A DNA stretch of 64,000 bases from Endoryza foliicola. GTDB taxonomy: Bacteria; Bacteroidota; Bacteroidia; Chitinophagales; Chitinophagaceae. Where the stretch lies: assembly GCA_965226965.1 (NCBI GenBank), contig OZ245715.1, positions 124,001 through 188,000 on the forward strand, written 5' to 3'. Below the pieces are notes generated by a model. It was given only the letters and a program-made list of their open reading frames with translations, did no database searches and was not told the origin of the DNA. This document shows, in pieces, positions 50,701-57,002 of this stretch. Within the stretch, counting starts at the first letter, position 1. Each line of letters begins with the position of its first letter. A program made the position numbers and the translations under genes.

Positions 50701-51709
50701 AGGAAGATGCCATGTTGCTAAACCCTACATTGGATTTTTTCTCCGCATTGTCCTTTTCCTTTGTTTTACTGTAAGAGCGTTGTTCAAAGAGTGACATCTC
50801 TCTTAAGCCAGCTCGTGAACTATATGAGGTTGCAACACCAATCCCTTGACTCATATTGTCATCATTTTCAGAATAAGAAAAACTCAAAGATGCACGCAGT
50901 CCTAAACTTGCTCCAGACCGAGAGCTTGTATTAAAATTCATTCCTAGGTTCAACCCTAATGTAGCTGAAGTATCCTGCTTAGTTGAATGTCCTGTGGAGT
51001 TATTTCGCAAGAGATTCTGTGAAATATTAAAATTCCAACTCGCTCCCCCTTCAACTGATGGGCCAAGTTTATTGTTCAAAGTAAAACCGAGAGAAATAGT
51101 TGGCATCAACTTCTCAATAGGCTTATTACCTGCGAATTCAAAATCGAGACCTATCTTAGCGCCAAAAGTTCTATTCTCTCTTACATTTTGCTGTTGAACC
51201 AACGTATCGCTACCATCAAAATCATCAGGTACCCCACGCATGCTTCTATTGATATTTCCAGGGTTGATATTCCAGCCAAGCCCGACCCAACTCGCTTCCT
51301 GCTCTGGATCAATTCCAGCAGTATAGTAAATATTTACAGGATATCCACCAACATCCAAGAGCGGAATGTTATAGCTGAAGTCCCCGGTAAATGTATTTAC
51401 CATATTATCTACACCAACAGATTTGAATGAACTCATCTCGGGTTGAGAAGGTCCTCCGATATACACCTTGTTTTCTGCTTCAGGGGCTACATCGAACTTA
51501 GGATATTCACCGACTTTCTCGGGTGTTATCACAAGTCCTTTCTTCGCAATACTATCAGCCTTACTATTTCTAAAACTGGAACTACTTTTAATGAAAGTAG
51601 CAGGCTCAGATCGAACCCCTGCCCATGCTTCGCCAATCAATGACCCGTATAAGATCCAAAACAATAAAGCAGCAACTTTCTTAGAATGAATACTTAAATT
51701 CTGTACCAT
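44729..51709 (-). CDS. Giant SpvB/TcB-like secreted protein, Rhs partner
   Basis: A 2326-residue secreted protein (signal peptide about 10-30). Residues 108-166 read FTGDFSYNIPLLDVGGYPVN, WVGLGWNINPGNINRSMRG and PDDFDG. That is the pattern that opens SpvB/TcB-type proteins (IPL...GG-P...GLGWN...I-x-R...G-P). The long middle is beta-rich; a lectin-like part near 2190-2260 (VYFDDIRVHPF) precedes a single YD-type unit at the end (YDPVNLRLTSEIDANNYASF, EYDPEGTLVRTK). In Tc toxins TcB and TcC build one hollow cocoon. Here this protein (TcB-like) and the 3110-residue Rhs (TcC-like) are in one operon, so a two-part cocoon is inferred. Confidence 0.78.
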   Translation of the reverse strand: MVQNLSIHSKKVAALLFWILYGSLIGEAWAGVRSEPATFIKSSSSFRNSKADSIAKKGLVITPEKVGEYPKFDVAPEAENKVYIGGPSQPEMSSFKSVGVDNMVNTFTGDFSYNIPLLDVGGYPVNIYYTAGIDPEQEASWVGLGWNINPGNINRSMRGVPDDFDGSDTLVQQQNVRENRTFGAKIGLDFEFAGNKPIEKLMPTISLGFTLNNKLGPSVEGGASWNFNISQNLLRNNSTGHSTKQDTSATLGLNLGMNFNTSSRSGASLGLRASLSFSYSENDDNMSQGIGVATSYSSRAGLREMSLFEQRSYSKTKEKDNAEKKSNVGFSNMASSSISFLKPSYIPALRPVLTNKSWAGRFEIGPGPGTGFRLGASTELFGQTSTIEPEDQVQKKAMVGYIYSEKAVGNPNVVMDFNRLNDKEVTAHTPIVSAPQYSYDVFSIQGEGTGGSFRAYRNDYGYMRDKRTTSKDKSISAGIDIGPWAHFGGSFSQISTPTVWGDWEKGNDIKTSFNFLSSDSTFERVYFRNPGESSFLDSERISKIGGVDLVRFQIGGSETQPQIVPTLNQYNKYNQLIKSNPIAGSRISEKRNKRSQVISFLTAKEASEIGMDRKIRSYDLKKRLDSLTKNLRYTEFERIDGYRKSNHISQINVTEADGKRYIYGIPVYNLTQKDFTFSVDNSYTTVPSRVLINQTQMSLSSPLLTESTSANRDGSVTITQTPAYAHSFLLTGLVSSDYVDVTNNGITEDDLGTAVRFNYSKLLAGDGVSPLVHKWRTPLTAGDSANFMPGSKTEVKDDQAFVSYGERESWYLHSIESKSMIAFFYLSNRDDSKGPLNQYGQIDASDSSSQKLDSIALFNKADLKKNGLTGARPIKTVHFRYSYKLCNNTPDHATATDGKKGKLTLDSLFFTYNGVRKSFINKYSFKYTYNDTSDVTSNPDYSPNTSDRWGVYKASSLNPASLPNADFPYTPQDKSKKQQLDANAGAWCLKRITIPSGGEITVNYEADEYSFVQNKRAQYMVNVLGFGSSSAGYDNSLYGFNGGLERDYVFVKLPTAVSSVTDLFNRYLSGIEQLAFRITVTMPKGKETIPCYATFSSGSYGLVSGKDNVAWIKLDKVGGYNPISLQIMEHLIENLPGQAYPGYDVSNTSGMQQIGVMMNAALTNLFNLGVKPYTVLRGDGKARLIDTSSSFVRLNVPDMIKYGGGHRVKSITISDQWNKLTSQYTSVYGQNYDYSTIESTDFGTAKISSGVASYEPSIGGDENPWQTMLKVENRVPLGPTNFDAIEMPILDALFQSPLVGYRKVSVTSLKKTMTNKKSRSGVGKQVSEYYTAKDFPVFTQYSKLDPDANKEAHDNGLNFSFLHKITFDYRAISQGFLVVLNDMHGKLKSQSSYAENDTATRISYTQNFYTNTGKNGLNDKVNFILSDSSGKMVQGNMGVDVELMTDAREFKMNSKTVEAQANVDFIGWIFPLITVWPTIGKSESIYRAITTTKVVNYHSILDSIIVEDKGSVVSTKNLAYDFYTGDVIVSRTNNEFKKPIYNTSYPAYWAYSGMGLAYKNIDLVYKDVDFQDGKIISGFVNLSNFESGDEIYIMGVGSNNVSECFFYLSTPQSTKMMWVVDKNKNSSSLTNSTRDLYFIDERGQFITLNKVTFRVVRSGKRNLLGDRAASVVSAVNPTELGKLTINSNSKVINTSAVEYKEKWLSEADVFPKVKLVFDTSQCKLVWIEDENGSLEKSINPYLKGILGNFKQYRSLVFYNNRKEKDTISQTNISSYGYLDSMKLYWDFNAMNNLIPDTTNKSWVWNSKIAHINSKNLEVETVDPLGIYTGAQYGYNKTLPVAIANNSRYYEFFVEGFEDYQYSESINKTTFNKTVRHIDFSRATNASIVDTDTLGFRAHTGKYALSVSGTSILNIPVQVPKEEFRLNTVSRPLPTLVKGTLGGVIQSTSSSVTWQVSGSNPGSASLQFTNANTVYNTGSNVGGVEYTIEPFISSSNYTSGSMPSVNYSYTVTTKQYIEVRNEGTFKFNFRTTNPFIAPSSSTQFPQINTVTIVDTVNNISYPGTFLYSTVSGTSYIKTRQYCLPKGVYVMTMQFLVGGRNYSCSSGSSCNFGAGGLYLMQDKFAVTDDSYPSSNSIQFFRTYSTVVNCSYTEPFNASDSMFKIVYSPTVEKKMVLSAWVRENCGNLSTNIPCKQAVYTNNQIQLKFLGTSNSTINFLPTGPIIDGWQRYEAVFTVPFGTTNIELSFMNTGSGSVYFDDIRVHPFNSNVKGYVYDPVNLRLTSEIDANNYASFYEYDPEGTLVRTKVETKEGIKTINETRSALQKIIK

Positions 51710-51719
51710 GGGAGATCGC

Positions 51720-52814
51720 TTATTTCTTTGTGTAATTAAAATTTCCTTTGAATACTATTTCGTCACCATTTAACACCTGAACAGTGTAATCTTGTCCCGA
51801 ACGAATTTTACCTTTTAAAGCCGCCGTTAAGTAATTCCCTCCATAAAACACTTCTTGCTCTTTTGACCATATCAACTTACCCTTCGAATCACGAACTACG
51901 ATCAGCCCTTTATAAGTTTTGAGATATGAGTAAAACAATACGCTCAAATCAGTTGATTTAAGACTAAAATGACTTGCAGCTTCTGTACTCTGCTTTAATT
52001 CAAAGTAAGTTATACCTTTTACAATTGGCGCCTCTCTATCCTTCCCCGATAAGGAGAAAGTCCAAACTTCACTTTCCATCGCGGGATTCAATCCGTTTTT
52101 GGCATAAACCCGCCATGCATAGACTTTCCCAGTATCTAATTGCCGTTGCGTTGTCGGAAACTGAAGATTACTCTGCATCACTCTTCTTTGAAAAAGCACT
52201 GGCATATTATTTTGTATGGCTTCTAAAGGAGATTGATTGGGAAACACTTCAGTTAACACAAGATCATAGTTCAAGTCTTGAAAAAGCTGAAGCGGCGCAG
52301 GAGGTATCCACGAAAACAATGGTTTGGATTCAACCAAACTCGCACTGTCAGCTGGATATATCAATTGCGGTCTGGTCAACGCATCTACTGTTACTTGCAC
52401 GCACTCTTCGGCAGAATAACTCTCCAAGTAACCGGGATTATTAAAAATCGTATAACAAACCTTGTAAGACCCCAATGGTAAAAAGCCCTGTAAAAATCCA
52501 TTTAAATTAAATCGAGGAGACACCGACTGATATTGAACGGGCTCAGCATCAGAAAACCGGATTGCCTTGCCTCCGCGTCCTAATGTAATCGGTTTTGAAA
52601 CGGACGCAAACAGCAGTTGATTCTCATTGATACTGTAGACGCTTACACCCACGGCGATTTTTTGATCAGCCGCACCTGCATTCATGAGTGTTATGCTCCA
52701 CAGCTGATGCTTGGTTACCAGCCCTCCCGGGATCTCAGGAGCAACGATGGTCACTTGAGAATAGGCTCCAGAAAACATCAACAGACTAAGTATTACCAAC
52801 TGTATTTTTCTCAT
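51720..52814 (-). CDS. Secreted FN3-like protein of the Rhs operon
   Basis: A 364-residue protein with signal peptide (MRKIQLVILSLLMFSGAYSQ). N-terminal beta-sandwich (20-145); a middle domain with FSWIPPAP, YDLVLTEVFPNQSPLEAIQN and GKVYAWRVYAKNG (about 168-250), the fibronectin-III-like pattern often seen in Bacteroidota surface proteins; and a third beta domain to the end. Ten bases separate its stop from the 2326-residue gene. A role in anchoring or assembling the large proteins is likely from position. Confidence 0.7.
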   Translation of the reverse strand: MRKIQLVILSLLMFSGAYSQVTIVAPEIPGGLVTKHQLWSITLMNAGAADQKIAVGVSVYSINENQLLFASVSKPITLGRGGKAIRFSDAEPVQYQSVSPRFNLNGFLQGFLPLGSYKVCYTIFNNPGYLESYSAEECVQVTVDALTRPQLIYPADSASLVESKPLFSWIPPAPLQLFQDLNYDLVLTEVFPNQSPLEAIQNNMPVLFQRRVMQSNLQFPTTQRQLDTGKVYAWRVYAKNGLNPAMESEVWTFSLSGKDREAPIVKGITYFELKQSTEAASHFSLKSTDLSVLFYSYLKTYKGLIVVRDSKGKLIWSKEQEVFYGGNYLTAALKGKIRSGQDYTVQVLNGDEIVFKGNFNYTKK

Positions 52815-52816
52815 TT

Positions 52817-55162
52817 CTAGAATGTTTTATAGAATGTTAATCGACCATATTCGTTTTTCACAATTGAATTCAACATATAAGGCACATAGGTCCTATCAAA
52901 TGAAACAGAAACATCACCCAAAATCCCAACTTTGAAATTTATGCTCCCTCCATACCCCTTGTACAAACTCTTACTCCCTTGCAGAACGCTTAACTTTAGA
53001 TTAGAACTTAAACTCAGCCACTGAAAAGGAGAATAACTACATTCGGTTTCAACTGTGTTAAATGCTGTTCTATTTGACACTTGTGAACTCAGGTTCAACC
53101 CCACCATTACCTTCTTTAAAACAACAGAATTTGACCATTGAACACTTGAAAAATCATTCAGATAAGAACCACTATCTTTCGAGCTTCCTTTAAACTGATT
53201 AAACATCAGCATACTCGTCCCAAACTGCTTCCCAATTTTAAAGTTCTTAACAGCAGTAGCCATTAAAGTCCAGTATTGATGGATGCTCAGGCTGTTGTCT
53301 GAAAGTTTTAACACCTGCTGTGTTGGATAGTATCCAATGGAAAAAAACGGCAGCTTTTTAAATCTGAAACTAGCAAATGCCGATGCCACAATGTTTGTAG
53401 AACGATATGTTAGAATGGAAAAAGGATTGGAATACTCGTTTTGCTGTATTGATCCTTGAAACTGAATCTGCTTCTTCAGAAAGCTTTGTTTCACCTTGAA
53501 ATGCCATCCAATTTGATAGCTTCCAGTATTGATGACAGAAAAGGATTGATATTTAGCGCCCAAATATTTTACACCGGCTTGAACAGTAAGATCAATTTTC
53601 TTAAAACCCTGAACGTATTTCAATGAGTACGCTTCGTTATGGCGTTCAGAAAAATTCGAAATACCGCGCATCCATTTCACCCCATTCAGTGTATCCAAAA
53701 CATAATAGGGAGCTGAAGATTTAGCTATTTCCATTGTCAGCAAACCATTAGAACCAATTCGTTTGGCTGCTTCTAAGCTAATACCGGCTAAATTATTCCC
53801 CGGCTGTATTAATTGATTGCTTTGAGTATTCAGAATAGAGTTAAAACTTTGTCGTTGCCCATAGAAATAACTCAATACAACATGATCTTTATCTATGAAT
53901 CCTTTACCCACGCGAATCATCGCGAATTTTTGACCCTTTACCGAGGCATTTCGAACAATATAGTCTCTGAACCTGAAATCAATCTTTCCGGCCGTTACCG
54001 CAAAATAGTAGCCTGGGTTAACCTCCAAATTGATTCCATTCAGGCTCAACTGACGAACAGTTAAATCGGAATAATTCACAACCGTTCTACCCAGTGAAAC
54101 TGTTTTCACTGACAACAAAATCTTGTAGATTCTTGCCAGTCTTGCATTTCTTATATTACTAGTGTCAAACACATTCTCCTCCGCCAATTTAGAATAATCT
54201 AAATTTTTATAGGATTGTATAGAATCCCTCGCTGCTCCTATTTTCTTTTTCAGCTTTTCAATTTTGTTGATCAGCGAATCGTACTTTTCCTTGTTGGTAT
54301 CAACCATTCCACGTAACCGAGAAGCAGTATCAAATTTTGGAGAGGGAATTTTTGACTGTATGCTACTTACTGAAGAATCACCCTTATGCTGAAATGACTT
54401 AAAAAAAATCATTCCCTTTTTTTCACGACGACCACTCAATGCACGCAGCGAGTCTTCGTACAAATCATATTTCGTCTCTTGTTGCTGGAGAAAAAGCCTT
54501 TCATTTCGCTCTGTTTCAACCTGGGGAGCATTCGGCATTGAAAGACTCATGTACTTTTCCGTAAGATCGGGAGTAAGTGGCTTTACAAGAGCTAATAGAG
54601 AATCAAGTTCTCTTTGATAATCACTCAATCTAGTATTCACCTGATCGCGAAAAGCCCTGAGTAAAAGCCTTTTAAAATCTTCGGCATTGTAATTTAAGCC
54701 CAGGTCAAAATAATCTTTAAAAAGCGATGAATTATTAAAGCGATAGCTAAAATTGATATTAAATGGATATCGCTTCTTAAACACGCCCTGTAAACGGCCC
54801 TGAACAGTCTGCTGCATAAGATTTCTCTCAGAAACAGGGGTATCAATAAAAGCCTGATAATTATTTGTGTAACTAATGTACCCTGTTAACGTTAGTATAT
54901 TATGACGAGAAAAAGTCAGATTGGGTAAAATACTAGTATCCCCTTGAATGGGACTAGCTTGTGGTTCATTTACAATAATATATCTCAGTGATGAAAAGTT
55001 CTTACAAGATGACAAGATGGGGATAGAGAAGAATCCACCGGAACCAAGCTGGGAGAGCGTATCGGCCGAATTCACTATACGGAAGTGTTGGCCAGCAGTT
55101 TGAGCTCCGTTAAGGTTCATAAACACAAAGAAAGCTAATGCTATACAAACAATGTATCGCAA
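52817..55162 (-). CDS. Predicted outer-membrane beta-barrel protein, first gene of Rhs operon
   Basis: A 781-residue protein with a signal peptide (about 1-22). An N-terminal beta part (to 150) is followed by a helical, partly coiled-coil periplasmic region (about 160-340: KEKYDSLINKIEKLKKKIGA). A long series of amphipathic strands follows (about 350-781) ending in an aromatic residue (RLTFYKTF), as in outer-membrane barrels. It opens the operon 2 bases before the FN3-like gene. I infer an export channel or surface anchor for the Rhs pair, in place of a T6SS; there are no T6SS genes in the window. The family is not one I recognise. Confidence 0.65.
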   Translation of the reverse strand: MRYIVCIALAFFVFMNLNGAQTAGQHFRIVNSADTLSQLGSGGFFSIPILSSCKNFSSLRYIIVNEPQASPIQGDTSILPNLTFSRHNILTLTGYISYTNNYQAFIDTPVSERNLMQQTVQGRLQGVFKKRYPFNINFSYRFNNSSLFKDYFDLGLNYNAEDFKRLLLRAFRDQVNTRLSDYQRELDSLLALVKPLTPDLTEKYMSLSMPNAPQVETERNERLFLQQQETKYDLYEDSLRALSGRREKKGMIFFKSFQHKGDSSVSSIQSKIPSPKFDTASRLRGMVDTNKEKYDSLINKIEKLKKKIGAARDSIQSYKNLDYSKLAEENVFDTSNIRNARLARIYKILLSVKTVSLGRTVVNYSDLTVRQLSLNGINLEVNPGYYFAVTAGKIDFRFRDYIVRNASVKGQKFAMIRVGKGFIDKDHVVLSYFYGQRQSFNSILNTQSNQLIQPGNNLAGISLEAAKRIGSNGLLTMEIAKSSAPYYVLDTLNGVKWMRGISNFSERHNEAYSLKYVQGFKKIDLTVQAGVKYLGAKYQSFSVINTGSYQIGWHFKVKQSFLKKQIQFQGSIQQNEYSNPFSILTYRSTNIVASAFASFRFKKLPFFSIGYYPTQQVLKLSDNSLSIHQYWTLMATAVKNFKIGKQFGTSMLMFNQFKGSSKDSGSYLNDFSSVQWSNSVVLKKVMVGLNLSSQVSNRTAFNTVETECSYSPFQWLSLSSNLKLSVLQGSKSLYKGYGGSINFKVGILGDVSVSFDRTYVPYMLNSIVKNEYGRLTFYKTF

Positions 55163-55640
55163 AAGAGTACTTTAAAAGGATGAACAAAAAGGTTTAAAAA
55201 AGGCGTCAGTTCAATTTCTCGATATGAATTTACTTTTTATTTTGATATAAAAGCTTTTTGCGCAACAAAAATTTTTACTTTTATTAAAAACATAAGTGTA
55301 TGTACCTACATTAACACTATCCATTACCTAATGAATTTATCAAAAAATATCGAATAGGCGAGAAGTAAATCAGAAAATACAACTTAACACACTGCCCAAG
55401 TTTATATGTAGAGATTATTTGCTTGATAAAACATGCTTTGATAAAATGGCTACCAGCAGCACAAGAGTCAGAATCGTGCGCATAACTATCAATTTATTGT
55501 AGTGTCCCAAAACCAGGCCTCCCAAATATTTGCATTGAAAGCAGGAGTGCAAAAGAAAAACAACACAAACAAAATCTAACCAAATTTATCCAAATTCCAA
55601 CTCATAGAATCGGCTAGGGTATGCGCTTAAATTAAAACAA
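55163..55640. other. Gene-free spacer between Rhs operon and ompH
   Basis: 478 AT-rich bases that should hold the promoter of the Rhs operon; I see no well-spaced -33/-7 pair. A 22-codon minus-strand frame (55483-55415, MRTILTLVLLVAILSKHVLS) could encode a tiny hydrophobic peptide, but nothing supports its expression. Confidence 0.4.
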
Positions 55641-55643
55641 AAA

Positions 55644-55661
55644 TCCCGCCATTTGGCGGGA
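55644..55661 (-). terminator. Rho-independent terminator of the bamA-ompH block
   Basis: An 8-bp stem TCCCGCCA (55644-55651) with 55654-55661, followed on the minus strand by a T-run (A at 55637-55643). It lies 26 bases after the last ompH stop. Confidence 0.8.
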
Positions 55662-55687
55662 CTTTCTACTATCATTAAGCGAGATGC

Positions 55688-56269
55688 TTATTGTTTTGTT
55701 TGAGGCTTCGCAGCACCACCGTTAGGAGCGGTTGGCGTTGGATTGTTGGCCGGAGTTTGACTCGGCAACTTGATGCCCAATTTTTTAGCCACCAATGGCA
55801 ATAAATCTTCTGCAGGAGGAGCTACAATCAACACTTCTCTTTCAAATACATAAGAGAATCCGTTTTCTTTAGCTGCCGACTGAACTGCATCATTAGCTTT
55901 CTTCTGAATAGGCGCCAACAAACGTTGTTGTTCATTTTGCAATTGCTCTTGAATTCTTTGCTCTTCACCGGCTAATTCCTGATATGCTTTTTGTAATTCA
56001 GCACGCTTTACAGTTTTTACTGCCTCAGAATATTTTGCACTGTCTCTATTGAACTGCTCAATATCAGCATTCAACTTAGCTTCTTTGTCTTGAGCATTTT
56101 GAATCAAAGCTGCTCTTAATTGTTGTAAAGAAGAATCTGCTTTTTTAGTTTCTGGCATCAGAGAAATCAATTCCTGAGAACTGATATAACCAATCTTTGT
56201 TTGGGCACTGGCTGATGAAGCGGCTAATAAACCTAAAGCCAATACTGCTACGGTAAAAATTCTTTTCAT
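55688..56269 (-). CDS. ompH: OmpH/Skp-family periplasmic chaperone (second copy)
   Basis: A 193-residue exported protein: signal peptide (ALGLLAASSASAQ), then KIGYISSQELISLMPETKKA (the family's first strand and helix), a long coiled-coil (about 45-130, rich in Gln/Glu/Lys/Ala), and the closing strands FSYVFEREVLIVAPP. The Pro/Asn/Thr/Gln-rich tail (170-193) is extra. Skp-type trimers hold unfolded outer-membrane proteins for the Bam complex. It lies after another OmpH gene and bamA on the same strand. Confidence 0.9.
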   Translation of the reverse strand: MKRIFTVAVLALGLLAASSASAQTKIGYISSQELISLMPETKKADSSLQQLRAALIQNAQDKEAKLNADIEQFNRDSAKYSEAVKTVKRAELQKAYQELAGEEQRIQEQLQNEQQRLLAPIQKKANDAVQSAAKENGFSYVFEREVLIVAPPAEDLLPLVAKKLGIKLPSQTPANNPTPTAPNGGAAKPQTKQ

Positions 56270-56383
56270 GTTTGCGTTGTGTTTTAAAATTCAAGCTTCG
56301 GACAAGTCCGAGTGTATATTCTAAGTTGAAAAACTTACTTGAGTCGTTGCGTCCCACCGCTTCTTTAACAGATTCTTTGGAAC

Positions 56384-56896
56384 TTATTTAATCCCCAATT
56401 CTCTCAAAACATCTTCACTCTTGTCTAACTTGGGGTCGGCAAAGATAACGGTAATTCCTTCACTTTTATCCAAAATAAAATCGTAAGCCCTTGACTGTGC
56501 TATCTTTTGGATGGCATTGTATACTTTATCTTGAACAGGTTTTACCAGTTCTTGTCTTTTCTTGAACAGATCTCCCTCAAATCCAAAACGCTTGCGCTGC
56601 AAATCGCGCAATTCCTTCTCCTTCATAAACAACTCATCTTCACGCTTTTTCTTCAATTCATCGCTTAGCATTACCTGCTCTGCTTCAAAATCCTTGTACA
56701 TTTTGTCCAAAGTGCGCTGACGCTCGTCAATTTCACGTTGCCACTGAATGCTAAACTCGTCTAATTTCTTCTGAGCATCTTTGTACTCAGGCATTTTGTC
56801 GAGGATGTATTTCGTGTCAACAATTGCATATCGCTGCGCTTTCAAACCGGCAAAACCCATGAACAGGGCCAAGGCCAGAAAAAGGATCTTTTTCAT
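56384..56896 (-). CDS. ompH: OmpH/Skp-family periplasmic chaperone (first copy)
   Basis: A 170-residue exported protein. Start chosen at 56896 (MKKILFLALALFMGFAGLKA), which gives a clean signal peptide; the frame extends nine codons further. RYAIVDTKYILDKMPEYKDA opens the mature chain, followed by a charged coiled-coil (35-130) and YDFILDKSEGITVIFADPKL. It is shorter and more charged than the second copy. The pair probably forms hetero- or alternative trimers that deliver barrel proteins to BamA, encoded next door. Confidence 0.9.
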   Translation of the reverse strand: MKKILFLALALFMGFAGLKAQRYAIVDTKYILDKMPEYKDAQKKLDEFSIQWQREIDERQRTLDKMYKDFEAEQVMLSDELKKKREDELFMKEKELRDLQRKRFGFEGDLFKKRQELVKPVQDKVYNAIQKIAQSRAYDFILDKSEGITVIFADPKLDKSEDVLRELGIK

Positions 56897-57002
56897 ACAG
56901 GTTATATTTATTGGTACTGACAATGAAACGATTAGCGAGAAAATTACGTCACACTTGCCTTAATAACAAATAAGACGCGTATTTTCTCCATTTGGCTGCT
57001 TC

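Noticed and set aside
33910..55162. Type VI secretion Rhs effector
   Set aside because: No VgrG, PAAR, Hcp or other T6SS gene in the window, and the Rhs protein has a signal peptide, which T6SS Rhs effectors do not.
55415..55483. 22-residue hydrophobic peptide on the minus strand
   Set aside because: No promoter, no clear ribosome site and no antisense RNA candidate; too short to support.
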